From contig NZ_CP078069.1 of NCBI RefSeq assembly GCF_019195435.1, forward strand, positions 1,054,001 to 1,118,000: 64,000 nt of DNA, in the 5' to 3' direction. A program made the translations under genes and the position numbers. Of this stretch, positions 10,486 through 18,775 are shown one piece after another. The stretch's first letter is position 1, and each line of letters starts with the position of its first letter. The stretch comes from Comamonas sp. NLF-1-9. GTDB lineage: Bacteria; Pseudomonadota; Gammaproteobacteria; Burkholderiales; Burkholderiaceae_C. Under the pieces are notes generated by a model that made no database searches, was not told where the DNA came from, and saw only the letters and a list, made by a program, of their open reading frames with translations.

Positions 10486-11985
10486 GTGGGCAGCGAGCCC
10501 CCGATGCGCGGCCTGCACGCTCCGCCCCCGGCGGGGCGCGCGCCGCTGTCCGCGCGCACGGCCGCCTTGCTGTTGCTGGCCTTTGGCGTAGTCTGGCTGC
10601 TGGCACTGGCAAGCACGGCCGTGACGCCGCCGCTGGACAACGTGGAGCAAAGCATCTGGCTGCGCTCGCTGCAGTGGGGCTATTACAAGCATCCGCCCCT
10701 GCCCACCTGGCTTGCCGCGGCCGCCAGCGCCATAGGCGGGCACGGCCCGCTGCCGCTGTACCTGCTGGGCGCGACCTGCACGCTGGGGTCGCTGCTGATC
10801 TTCTGGCAGCTGCTGCGCGAATGCCGCGGACCGCAGTTCGCCCACGTCGCGCTGCTGGCCGCGCTGTGCGTGACCTTCTACAACGGGCGGCTGTACTACT
10901 TCAACCACAACGTGGTGATGATGCTCGCCATCGCCGCCATGGTCTGGGCCTGCTGGCGCCTGAGCCTGCGCCCGCGCCTTGCCACCTGGGCGGTGCTCGG
11001 CCTGTGCGCGGGCCTGGGCATGCTGGCCAAGTACCAGACGGCCGTGGCCGGCGTCTGCGTGCTGCTGTGGTGGCTGCAGCTGCGCGGCTGGCGCCACCCA
11101 GTGCACCGCATCGGGCTGTGGCTGGGCGGCGCAGTGGCCGCGCTGGTCTTTCTGCCGCATGCGCTGTGGCTGTGGCAGCACGACTTTGCGCCGCTGCACT
11201 ATGCGCAGCACAGCTCGCTGGGCGTGGGCCTGGGTCCGCTGGCGCGGCTCAAGCACACATTGCTGTGGCTGGCCGACTGGCTGTTCAACCGCCCGGTGCT
11301 CGCTTGGTTGGTGCTGGCCGCCGCCTGGTGGGGCGCGCGCCCGCAGCCGGGCGACGGCGCGGCGCCGGCGGCGGGGCCAGCAGTTGCAAGGGACGAATCG
11401 CGCCGCTTCCTGCTGCTCTGGGGCATGGCGCCGGCGCTGATGATGGCGCTGCTTGGCCTGGCGCTGGGCACCGATCTGCAGCTGCAGTGGCTGACCGCCT
11501 TCACGCTGTGGACGGTGGCGGCCGTCATGGTGCTGCTGCCCGCGCGCGCGCTCACCTGGCGGGCGCGGCGCGCGGCCGCGTGGGCGTTTGCCGCGCTGCA
11601 GCTCTTGCTGCTGGCGCAGCTGCTGCTGTCTTCGGTCTACGGGCCCGAGCGCTGGCGCTCGGTGCACTGGCGCAACTTCCCGTCCGACCGCCTGGCGCAG
11701 GGCGTGGCCCAGCCGGCGCGCGAACTGCTCGGCGGGCCGATAGACATCATCAGCGGCCCCTACACCGAGGCCGGCGCGCTGGCGCTGCGCATGGCCGAGC
11801 ACCCGCGTGTGCTGATCGATGGCAAGCTCGCGATCAGCCCCTGGATCAGCGCCGAGGAACTGCGCCGCGCCCGGGTGATCAGCCTCTTTCCTGCGACCGA
11901 GCCGCCCGCCGGCGCCTACCGCGCCATGCCCGGCTGGGCCTGGCGCCCGGGCGGCACGGACGCCAAAAAAACCCCGCCGCCATGA
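10486..11985 (+). CDS. ArnT-like (GT39/GT83) membrane glycosyltransferase 1
   Basis: The product is 499 residues from GTG 10486 (493 from ATG 10504) with about ten transmembrane helices and a C-terminal soluble stretch. Near the N terminus VTPPLDNVEQSIWLRSLQWG and YYKHPPLPTWL match the first periplasmic loop of ArnT/PMT-type enzymes, which carries the acidic catalytic residue. The family transfers a sugar from undecaprenyl phosphate to lipid A, a protein or another acceptor on the periplasmic side. It overlaps the next gene by ATGA at 11982 and forms an operon with a YdjC/NaxD-like deacetylase and a second ArnT-like gene. The likely task is lipid A modification with an amino sugar (inference). 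Neither start has a strong ribosome binding site. Confidence 0.82.
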   Translation: MGSEPPMRGLHAPPPAGRAPLSARTAALLLLAFGVVWLLALASTAVTPPLDNVEQSIWLRSLQWGYYKHPPLPTWLAAAASAIGGHGPLPLYLLGATCTLGSLLIFWQLLRECRGPQFAHVALLAALCVTFYNGRLYYFNHNVVMMLAIAAMVWACWRLSLRPRLATWAVLGLCAGLGMLAKYQTAVAGVCVLLWWLQLRGWRHPVHRIGLWLGGAVAALVFLPHALWLWQHDFAPLHYAQHSSLGVGLGPLARLKHTLLWLADWLFNRPVLAWLVLAAAWWGARPQPGDGAAPAAGPAVARDESRRFLLLWGMAPALMMALLGLALGTDLQLQWLTAFTLWTVAAVMVLLPARALTWRARRAAAWAFAALQLLLLAQLLLSSVYGPERWRSVHWRNFPSDRLAQGVAQPARELLGGPIDIISGPYTEAGALALRMAEHPRVLIDGKLAISPWISAEELRRARVISLFPATEPPAGAYRAMPGWAWRPGGTDAKKTPPP

Positions 11986-12851
11986 GCACCGCACCCGCAG
12001 CCCGGCCCAAACCCCTGGTGCTTTGCGCCGACGACTACGCCCAGGGGCGCGGCGTGAGCCAGGCGATCCGCCGCCTGGCCGCTCAGGGGCGCCTGAGCGC
12101 CACCAGCGCCATGGTGCTGGCGCCGCGCTGGCCCGAAGAGGCGGCGGCGCTTGCGCCGCTGCGCGGCCAGCTCGACGTGGGCCTGCACCTGGACTGGACC
12201 AGCGCCTACGCGCGCGCCGCCGGCCATGGCCTGGGCCTGGCGGCGGCCATGGCGCGCGCGCTGCTGGGCGGCTTTGAGCGCAGCCGGGCGCGCGAGGTCA
12301 TCGAGCGCCAGCTCGACCTGTTCGAGGCCCACTGGCAGGCCCCGCCCGACCATGTGGACGGGCACCAGCACGTGCAGCAGTTTGCCGGCATCCGCGAGCC
12401 GCTGGTGCAGTTGCTGGTGCGCCGCTACGGCGCTGACCGATCCTGGCTGCGCGTCTCGCGTCCCGCGCCAGGGCAGGCCGACCTGAAGAGCCGCACCATC
12501 GCACTCATGGGCGCCGATGCTCTCACCAAGATAGCTGCAGACGCAGGCGTACCAAGCGCAAAATGGCTTTGCGGCATTTACGATTTCAAGGGTGATCAGG
12601 CAGGCTACGCGCGCCGCATGGGCCAGTGGCTGGAAAGCGCCCCGGCGGGTGCGCTGCTGATGTGCCACCCGGGCGATTCCGATGCCGACAGCGATCCCGA
12701 CGCAGCGCCCGACCCGATTGCCGATGCGCGCGGGCACGAGGCCGCCCACTTGGGCAGCAGCGCCTTCGGCGCGCAGCTTGCCCGCGCCAGCGTGCGCCTG
12801 GTGCGCGGCAGCACCCTCTACCGCAGCGCGCCGCCAGCCGAACCCCGATGA
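11982..12851 (+). CDS. YdjC/ChbG/HpnK family deacetylase, NaxD/LgmC-like
   Basis: The 289-residue carbohydrate deacetylase has the family's metal-site motifs: LCADDYAQGRGVSQAI (Asp-Asp at the N terminus), LDVGLHLDWT and HVDGHQHVQQF (metal-binding His residues), with a late LLMCHPGDSD. Family members remove acetyl groups from N-acetylated sugars: ChbG acts on chitobiose, HpnK sits near hopanoid genes, and NaxD of Francisella and Bordetella deacetylates an undecaprenyl-phosphate-linked amino sugar destined for lipid A. The context between two ArnT-like transferases favours the NaxD role. It shares ATGA overlaps with both neighbours (11982 and 12848). A partial GATAGCTG match at 12529-12570 falls within the coding sequence but is weak. 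Confidence 0.85.
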   Translation: MSTAPAARPKPLVLCADDYAQGRGVSQAIRRLAAQGRLSATSAMVLAPRWPEEAAALAPLRGQLDVGLHLDWTSAYARAAGHGLGLAAAMARALLGGFERSRAREVIERQLDLFEAHWQAPPDHVDGHQHVQQFAGIREPLVQLLVRRYGADRSWLRVSRPAPGQADLKSRTIALMGADALTKIAADAGVPSAKWLCGIYDFKGDQAGYARRMGQWLESAPAGALLMCHPGDSDADSDPDAAPDPIADARGHEAAHLGSSAFGAQLARASVRLVRGSTLYRSAPPAEPR

Positions 12852-14425
12852 AGCCAACCGTCCCCCCCGAAGCCCCGCCGCCGCCATGGCGCTGGCTCGC
12901 GCTGCTGCTGGGCCTGCTCTTGCTGCTGGCCGCGCTGCGCCCGCTGAGCCTGCCCGACGAAGGGCGCTATGCCGAGATCAGCCGCTGGATGCTGGCCTCG
13001 GGCGACTGGCTCACGCCGCGCCTGGACGGCCTGCCCTTTTTTCACAAACCGCCGCTGCTGCACTGGCTGCAGGCCGCCGTCATGGGCGTGCTCGGCGTCA
13101 GTGCCTGGGCCGCCCGGCTGGTGCCCGCCGCTGCTGCGGTGCTGATGGTCACAGGGCTGTACCTTGCGGTGCGGCGCGTGGCCGGCGCGGCGTTGGCGCG
13201 GCGCGCGGCGCTGGTGCTGGCGGCAAGCGGCGTCTTCCTGGTCGGCGGCCAGTACGTGAACCACGACATGCTGGTAGCCAGCTTCATCGCCAGCGCCATC
13301 TGGTGCTTTGCGCTGGCGCTGCTGCACGGGCCGCGGCCGCACGCGGTGCTTGCGCGCCTGGGCTTTGCCTGTTGCGCGCTGGGGCTGCTGACCAAAGGCT
13401 TGATCGGCGTGGCCCTGCCCGGCCTGGTGCTGCTGGTGTGGGTCAGCTGGGCGCGCCTGTGGCCGCGCGTGCTGCGCCTGCCCTGGGTGAGCGGCCTGCT
13501 GGTGTTCGCGCTGCTGGCGCTGCCCTGGTTCGTGCTCGCCGGCCGCGAGCATCCGGGGCTGTGGAACTATCTGTTCGGCGCCCAGCAGTTTGGCCGCTAC
13601 ACCGGCGCGGTGTTCAACAACCAGCACGGCCCGTGGTTCTACCCGGCGGTGCTGGCAGTGATGCTGCTGCCCTGGAGTGTTTTTTTGCCGTTTTCGCTCA
13701 AAACCCGCACCGGCACTGCGCTATCAGCTACTGATAACGGAGCGAACCAATTGCGCCTGCTGTGCTGGATCTGGGTAGCGGTGGTGGTGCTGTTCTTCTC
13801 GCTGCCGCGCTCCAAGCTCGCGGGCTATGTGCTGCCGGTCACGCCGGCGCTGGCGCTGCTGGCGGCGCTGGGCTGGCAGCGCAGCATGGCCGCGCGCCGC
13901 CATGGCGAGCGCTGGTTTGCGCTGCTGGCGCTGCTGCCTGCGCTCGCCGCCCTGGCGCTGACCCTGGGGCCGGGGCGCGACGCGAGGCGTCTGAGCATCG
14001 ACGTCGCCCCCGCCCTGGCCGCGCGGCTGCAGCCGGGCGAGCCGGTCTATGTCTGCGGCGGCTACCCCTACGACCTGCCCTTTCTCGCGCGGCTGGGCGC
14101 GCCGCTCATCGTCGTGCAGGACTGGTCGCGGCTGCGCGCCAGCGCCGGCGACAACTGGCAGCGTGAGCTGTTCGAGGCCGGCGACTTCGAGCCCCAAGCC
14201 GCCCGGCGCATCCTGCAAACGCCCGCGCAGTTTGCCGCGCGCGAGCGCAGCCAGCGCGCCTGGCTGCTCGCGCCCACGGGCCAGGCGCCGCCGCCGGGCT
14301 GGCGCAGCGAGCGCGAGGGCCTGCGCTGGACGCTGTACGCCTCAGCGCCGGAAGGCCCAGTAGCGCCCGAGCACGAAGGTCTGGCATGCGGCGACCAGCA
14401 TGGCGGCAACCAAGGCCAGCCATGA
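12848..14425 (+). CDS. ArnT-like (GT39/GT83) membrane glycosyltransferase 2
   Basis: The 525-residue polytopic protein has the typical ArnT start: SLPDEGRYAEISRWMLASGD, whose acidic residues in the first periplasmic loop are catalytic in ArnT, followed by WLTPRLDGLPFFHKPPLLHW. Later motifs GLLTKGL and SKLAGYVLPVTPALALL also match. It is closer to true ArnT than the gene at 10486. ArnT moves an amino sugar from undecaprenyl phosphate to lipid A phosphate. The last 84 bp (14342-14425) lie antisense over the end of gtrA and encode a low-complexity tail, probably a run-on. A diverged repeat copy at about 13702-13738 may encode the unusual stretch KTRTGTALSATDNG. Confidence 0.86.
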   Translation: MKPTVPPEAPPPPWRWLALLLGLLLLLAALRPLSLPDEGRYAEISRWMLASGDWLTPRLDGLPFFHKPPLLHWLQAAVMGVLGVSAWAARLVPAAAAVLMVTGLYLAVRRVAGAALARRAALVLAASGVFLVGGQYVNHDMLVASFIASAIWCFALALLHGPRPHAVLARLGFACCALGLLTKGLIGVALPGLVLLVWVSWARLWPRVLRLPWVSGLLVFALLALPWFVLAGREHPGLWNYLFGAQQFGRYTGAVFNNQHGPWFYPAVLAVMLLPWSVFLPFSLKTRTGTALSATDNGANQLRLLCWIWVAVVVLFFSLPRSKLAGYVLPVTPALALLAALGWQRSMAARRHGERWFALLALLPALAALALTLGPGRDARRLSIDVAPALAARLQPGEPVYVCGGYPYDLPFLARLGAPLIVVQDWSRLRASAGDNWQRELFEAGDFEPQAARRILQTPAQFAARERSQRAWLLAPTGQAPPPGWRSEREGLRWTLYASAPEGPVAPEHEGLACGDQHGGNQGQP

Positions 14426-14734
14426 GGGCCAGTGCGCCAGGCGCAGCAGCGCGGAAAACACCAGCTCATTGAGCGCAAAACCGGCGAGCGCGGTCAGCGC
14501 AAAACGCAGCAGGCTTTGGCCCATGCCGGTGGCGGCATCGCGAAAGCTCAGCCAGCGGTGGCCGGCAAAGCTGACGAAGAAGGCGACGATGAAGCCCAGC
14601 GCATTGGCAAGCTCGGCCAGCAGCGCATGCTGGGCCAGCCAGAACACCGCCGCATGCGTGGCGGCCGCGCCCGCGCCTACCGCGATGAACCAGGCGCCCT
14701 CGCGCGCCGGGGCGGCCAGCGGCAGCACCTTCAT
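14342..14734 (-). CDS. GtrA family membrane protein (putative lipid-linked sugar flippase)
   Basis: The 130-residue protein has four transmembrane helices (for example FIAVGAGAAATHAAVFWL, then ANALGFIVAFFVSFAGHRWLSF) and the family C terminus FVLGRYWAFRR. GtrA proteins are thought to flip undecaprenyl-phosphate-linked sugars across the inner membrane or to assist this. It begins inside the stop codon of the ArnC-like transferase (ATGA overlap at 14731-14734), so the two are co-translated. It converges on the ArnT-like gene, overlapping 84 bp at the ends. It would supply the flipping step of the proposed lipid A locus. Confidence 0.85.
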   Translation of the reverse strand: MKVLPLAAPAREGAWFIAVGAGAAATHAAVFWLAQHALLAELANALGFIVAFFVSFAGHRWLSFRDAATGMGQSLLRFALTALAGFALNELVFSALLRLAHWPSWLALVAAMLVAACQTFVLGRYWAFRR

Positions 14735-15714
14735 GCGCCCTGCGGGCCCGGTGCGGCGGGCGGCAGGCCGGTGCCCGCCTCGTCGGCCACGAGGTAGAGC
14801 GGGCGCTGCTTGACCTCGTCGTAGATGCGCGCCACGTATTCGGACAGCAGGCCTATGGACATGAGTTGCACGCCACTCAGAAACATCATGCCCACGACCA
14901 GCGTGGCGTAGCCCGGCACGTCGATGCCGCGCAGGAAGTACTCGCCTATCACCCAGAGTCCATAGCCTATGGACGAAAGCGACAACACCCCCCCGACCAG
15001 CCCGAGCAGGCGCAGCGGCACGGCGGTAAAGGCAAACAAGCCGGTCGTGCCCAGGCTGAGCGCGCCGCGCAGACCAAAATGGCTCGCGCCGGCGTGGCGC
15101 GCCAGCGGCTCGTAGTCCAGCGCCACGCTGGGAAAGCCGACCCAGGCGTAGAGCCCCTTCATGAAGCGATGGCGCTCTGGCAGGCGCAAGAGCGCCTGTA
15201 CCACGCGCCGGTCCATGAGGCGAAAGTCCCCGGCATTGCGCGGTATGCGCACCCGCCCGCCCCAGTTGACGATGCCGTAAAACCAGGCCACCAGGCGCCG
15301 GTGCAGCGCCGACTGGTCGTCGCGCGTGCGCCGCACTGCGTAGACCACGTCCGCGCCTTCGCGCCAGTGGCGCAGCATGTCGGCAAGCAAGGCCGTGGGG
15401 TGCTGGCCGTCGGCGTCCATCAGCACCACCACGTCGCCACGCGCGGCGGCCAGGCCGGCGCTGAGCGCGGCTTCCTTGCCGAAATTGCGCGACAGCTGCA
15501 CCAGGCGCAAGGCCGGCTCGCTGGCGCACAGGCCGCGCACCACGGCTTCGGTGTCGTCGCGGCTGCCGTCGTTGACCACTATCAGCTCCACGCGCGGTGA
15601 CAGCGCGCGCAGCGCCTGCAGCGTCTGGTCGATGACCGCGGGCAGGCTCGCGCCTTCGTTGTAGGCGGGCATGACGCAGGAAATGGACGCCTGCGCGTGC
15701 GCTCTTTGGTTCAT
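14731..15714 (-). CDS. family 2 glycosyltransferase, ArnC/DPM1-like, with C-terminal membrane helices
   Basis: The 327-residue polyisoprenyl-phosphate glycosyltransferase has an N-terminal GT-A domain with SCVMPAYNEG, IVVNDGSRDDT and the metal-binding VVLMDADGQHP, then two C-terminal membrane helices (about residues 230-295). This arrangement is that of ArnC, FlmF2, LgmA and GtrB, which load a nucleotide sugar onto undecaprenyl phosphate. ATG 15714 is chosen because homology begins at SISCVMPAYNEG just after it. The frame stays open to 15912 but with unrelated residues. With gtrA it forms a two-gene unit facing the deacetylase/ArnT operon. Confidence 0.88.
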   Translation of the reverse strand: MNQRAHAQASISCVMPAYNEGASLPAVIDQTLQALRALSPRVELIVVNDGSRDDTEAVVRGLCASEPALRLVQLSRNFGKEAALSAGLAAARGDVVVLMDADGQHPTALLADMLRHWREGADVVYAVRRTRDDQSALHRRLVAWFYGIVNWGGRVRIPRNAGDFRLMDRRVVQALLRLPERHRFMKGLYAWVGFPSVALDYEPLARHAGASHFGLRGALSLGTTGLFAFTAVPLRLLGLVGGVLSLSSIGYGLWVIGEYFLRGIDVPGYATLVVGMMFLSGVQLMSIGLLSEYVARIYDEVKQRPLYLVADEAGTGLPPAAPGPQGA

Positions 15715-15859
15715 GGCTTCCCTTGGAAACAAATGGTCTGCGCAATACCGCGCAAACCGGGGCGGCGCGCGCGGGGTGGGCTTGCGCATCGCCCTGGTTG
15801 CCGATTTTGGCCGAGCGGGCGCGCCCCTGCGGCGGCGCAGCGCACAAAGCCACGCATGC

Positions 15860-15888
15860 TGCTTGGCTTCAGATTCGGTACTTATAAT
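15860..15888 (+). promoter_or_regulatory. proV: candidate promoter of the proVWX leader
   Basis: A perfect -10 TATAAT sits at 15883-15888. The best -35 at 17-bp spacing is TGCTTG (15860-15865), which is weak. An overlapping TTGGCT (15863-15868) is only 14 bp away. Transcription would start near 15895, about 400 nt before the proV start codon. Confidence 0.55.
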
Positions 15889-15895
15889 CGCCGCG

Positions 15896-16294
15896 TGTCT
15901 TACAACCTGCAACGCAGGTCCTCATGCCTGTAGTGCTTGTTGCACTCTGGCATGGAACACGGTCCGGCGCCGTGCCCCATGGGCACTTGCCGCCAGCCAC
16001 GGCCGAAGCTTCGGCCTCGATGCACCGGGTGGGCCCGGTCCCGGCGACAGGCGCCGCACCCCCACCCGCGCACCGGCTCTTGCGCACCCTTTGAGCGTGC
16101 CATCCGAGCCGCCCGGCTACCCCGGAAGGTAGTCACCACCCCGGCAGCGTTCTCCGTGTGCGTCCCGAAGAGGGCATGCACTTTGGGCGATGTCATTGCA
16201 TCGGGGCTGCGTGATTTTCATGCTTCGGCCATTCCTGCCCTGCGCCCGCCAGCGTGCGCGGGGCGAGTTCAATCCGCAAGAAAGAACCTGCCAG
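15896..16294 (+). ncRNA. structured 5' leader of proVWX (possible cis-regulatory RNA)
   Basis: This non-coding stretch of about 400 nt between the divergent glycosyltransferase and proV is dense in perfect short stems. They are 15906-15910 with 15914-15918; 15923-15928 with 15949-15954, enclosing 15932-15936 with 15942-15946; 15972-15977 with 15981-15986 (or alternatively 15958-15962 with 15970-15974); the self-complementary 16001-16016; 16026-16033 with 16061-16068, enclosing 16042-16046 with 16052-16056; and 16117-16121 with 16128-16132. The two stems near 15970 exclude each other, as in a switch. I do not recognise a known riboswitch class. No convincing reading frame is present. It could be a salt- or ligand-sensing leader, or a free small RNA. 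Confidence 0.5.
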
Positions 16295-17584
16295 GTGGCC
16301 AAGTCAATCACTATCGACAAGGTATTCAAGGTGTTCGGCGACGCGCCCGAACAGGCGCTGCGCATGGCCCGCGCCGGCGTGCCCAAGCAGCAGATACTGG
16401 AGCGCACCGGCCAGTCCATCGGCGTGTTCAACGCCAGTTTCGACATCGCCGCCGGCGAGATCTTCGTCGTCATGGGCTTGTCGGGCTCGGGCAAGTCCAC
16501 GCTGGTGCGCATGCTCAATCGGCTGATCGAGCCGACCAGCGGGCGCATCCTCGTGGACGGCGAGAACATCAACGACTACGGCGAAAAGCGCCTGCGCGCG
16601 CTGCGCCGCAAGGACATCTCCATGGTGTTCCAGTCGTTCGCGCTGATGCCGCACCTGTCGGTGCTGCAGAACACCGCCTTCGGCCTGGAGCTCGCCGGCG
16701 TGGCGCAAGCCGAGCGCGAGAGCGCCGCGCGCCAGGCGCTGGCGCAGGTCGGCCTGGCCGGCTGGGAGGCAAGCTACCCGGACGAACTCTCCGGCGGCAT
16801 GCAGCAGCGCGTAGGCCTGGCACGGGCGCTGGCGGCCGATCCTTCCATCCTGCTGATGGACGAGGCTTTTTCCGCGCTCGACCCCATCATCCGCACCGAA
16901 ATGCAAAGCGAGCTGCTGCGGCTGCAGGAAGCCAAACGCCGCACCATCGTCTTCATCTCGCACGACCTGGACGAGGCCATGCGCATTGGCGACCACATCG
17001 CCATCATGAAGGACGGCCACGTCGTGCAGGTGGGTACGCCCGACGAGATCCTGCGCGCGCCGGCCGACGACTATGTGCGCGACTTCGTGCGCGGGGTGGA
17101 CGCGGCCGCGGTGTTCAAGGCCAGCGACATCGCGCGCCAGGCGCTCACCGTGATTTCCGAGCAGGGCGACCGCGGCTGCCGCGCGGCGCTGCGCATTCTG
17201 GAAGACTCCGACCGCGACGTGGCCTACGTGCTCAGCCCGCGCAGGCACTACCTGGGCACGGTGTCCTCGCAGTCGCTGCGCGCGGCGCTGCGCGGCCACC
17301 AGGGAGCGCTGGGCCTGAAAAACGCCTTCATGCGGGACGTCACGCCGCTGCAGGCGAGCGCGCCTGTGGCCGATCTCTACGGCGCCATGGTGCATGCGCC
17401 CTGCCCGCTGCCCGTGGTCGACGAGGGGGGCCAATACCTGGGCGTGGTCAGCCGCACCACCTTGATGCGCTTTCTCGACCGCGACACGCCCCCGGTGCTG
17501 CCGGCCCAGCCCGAAGTGGCGCCGCTGCAGTTGAACCCGCAGTTTCCGCACCAGGCGGCCGAACCCATCGTGCGCGCCGCATGA
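16295..17584 (+). CDS. proV: glycine betaine/proline ABC transporter ATPase ProV
   Basis: The 429-residue ATPase of an osmoprotectant importer carries Walker A GLSGSGKST, the Q-loop MVFQSFALMPH, signature LSGGMQQR and Walker B ILLMDEAFSALDP. The region after about residue 285 contains a pair of CBS domains, which in this family sense ionic strength. The GTG at 16295 (V-AKSITIDKVFKVFG) is chosen by homology. The frame is open upstream to 16190, but that sequence belongs to the leader. The ribosome binding site is poor (AAGAAAG). proW follows 18 bp after its stop and proX after that, giving the standard proVWX order. Confidence 0.94.
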   Translation: MAKSITIDKVFKVFGDAPEQALRMARAGVPKQQILERTGQSIGVFNASFDIAAGEIFVVMGLSGSGKSTLVRMLNRLIEPTSGRILVDGENINDYGEKRLRALRRKDISMVFQSFALMPHLSVLQNTAFGLELAGVAQAERESAARQALAQVGLAGWEASYPDELSGGMQQRVGLARALAADPSILLMDEAFSALDPIIRTEMQSELLRLQEAKRRTIVFISHDLDEAMRIGDHIAIMKDGHVVQVGTPDEILRAPADDYVRDFVRGVDAAAVFKASDIARQALTVISEQGDRGCRAALRILEDSDRDVAYVLSPRRHYLGTVSSQSLRAALRGHQGALGLKNAFMRDVTPLQASAPVADLYGAMVHAPCPLPVVDEGGQYLGVVSRTTLMRFLDRDTPPVLPAQPEVAPLQLNPQFPHQAAEPIVRAA

Positions 17585-17602
17585 CACGCAAAGGACAAGA
17601 CC

Positions 17603-18691
17603 ATGGCCGATGAAGCCACTACCGACCCCTGGAGCGCCGCGAGCGTGCCCGCCGCCCCCGCCGCAGCGCCGGCCGAGCCCGACGCCTGGGGCAGCGCCAT
17701 GGACGGCGCGCAAGGCGGCGCGAGCTGGCTGGACGCACCTGCCGGCGCGACGCCGCCCGATGCCGACGGCAGCAGCCTGGCCGCGCTCTGGCAGCAGATC
17801 AGCAGCGACGGTCTGCCGGTGCAAGGCCCGATCAACGAGGGCCTGGCCTGGCTGGTCAGCCACTTCCGGCCCTTCTTCCAGGCGGTGCGCACGCCGATCG
17901 ACGCGATCCTCTCGGGCATCACCGACGGCCTGCTGGCCGTGCCCTGGCCGCTGATGGTGTTGCTGATCGCGCTCATTGCCTGGCAGTTTGCCGGGCGCTG
18001 GCTGGCGCTGGGCACCGTCCTGTCGCTGCTGGCCGTGGCGCTGCTGGGCATCTGGAGCGACACCATGGTGACCCTGGCGCTGGTGTTCACCTCGCTGCTG
18101 TTTTGCGTGCTCATCGGCCTGCCGCTGGGCGTGCTGCTGGCGGCCAGCGACCGCGCCCAGCGCATCACGCGGCCCATCCTGGACGCGATGCAGACCACGC
18201 CGGCCTTCGTCTACCTGGTGCCCGTCGTCATGCTGTTTGGCATAGGCAACGTACCGGGCGTGATCGTCACCATCGTCTTCGCGCTGCCGCCGTTGGTGCG
18301 CCTCACAAACCTGGGCATACGCCAGGTGCGCCCCGATCTGATCGAGGCCAGCCGCGCCTATGGCGCCTCGCCCGCGCAACTGCTGTTCAAGGTGCAGCTG
18401 CCGCTGGCCATGCCCTCGATCATGGCGGGCATCAACCAGGCGCTGATGCTGAGCCTGTCCATGGTCGTCATCGCCTCGATGATCGCCGTCGGCGGCCTGG
18501 GGCAGATGGTGCTGCGCGGCATAGGCCGCCTGGACATGGGCCTGGCCACCGTCGGGGGCCTCGGGATCGTGCTGCTGGCCATCGTGCTCGATCGCATCAC
18601 CCAGGCCATGGGCGAGCCGCGGCGCGGCGGCGAGCGCTGGTACAGCGGCGGGCCGCTGGGCCTGCTGCGCCGCAAACCATCAAAAACATAG
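17603..18691 (+). CDS. proW: glycine betaine/proline ABC transporter permease ProW
   Basis: The 362-residue permease has a long N-terminal hydrophilic, alanine- and proline-rich extension (about 100 residues, longer than the usual ProW tail), then about seven helices. The EAA loop is clear ([20 protein letters not shown]). [21 protein letters not shown] is diagnostic for this permease class. Its last codons and TAG stop (18689-18691) come from a GATAGCTG repeat copy: ACATAG is the start of the repeat. So the repeat has set the C terminus (PSKT). ATG 17603 is preceded by AAAGGACAAGACC. Confidence 0.94.
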   Translation: MADEATTDPWSAASVPAAPAAAPAEPDAWGSAMDGAQGGASWLDAPAGATPPDADGSSLAALWQQISSDGLPVQGPINEGLAWLVSHFRPFFQAVRTPIDAILSGITDGLLAVPWPLMVLLIALIAWQFAGRWLALGTVLSLLAVALLGIWSDTMVTLALVFTSLLFCVLIGLPLGVLLAASDRAQRITRPILDAMQTTPAFVYLVPVVMLFGIGNVPGVIVTIVFALPPLVRLTNLGIRQVRPDLIEASRAYGASPAQLLFKVQLPLAMPSIMAGINQALMLSLSMVVIASMIAVGGLGQMVLRGIGRLDMGLATVGGLGIVLLAIVLDRITQAMGEPRRGGERWYSGGPLGLLRRKPSKT

Positions 18692-18729
18692 CTGCCAGCG
18701 CTTGCTGCGCAAGGGCTGGAGCCCGATTT
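18684..18729 (+). repeat. GATAGCTG repeat at the 3' end of proW
   Basis: A near-consensus copy starting CATAGCTGCCAGCGCTTGC and ending GGGCTGGAGCCCGATTTC. CAGCGCTTG and CAAGGGCTG can pair with one mismatch around CTGCG. The TAG in its first bases is the proW stop codon. Confidence 0.9.
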
Positions 18730-18775
18730 CATTCAAATTTTCATTTTCCGTTTCCCATCACAGAAGGAGCATCCC

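Noticed and set aside
12529..12570. GATAGCTGCAGACGC match inside the deacetylase gene
   Set aside because: Only the first 10 bases match well and the encoded residues fall where the family has variable sequence; not enough to list as a repeat copy.
15937..17613. Long plus-strand frame through the proV leader and proV
   Set aside because: The proV part is a shifted shadow of the correct ProV frame; the leader part shows only low-complexity residues and dense RNA stems.
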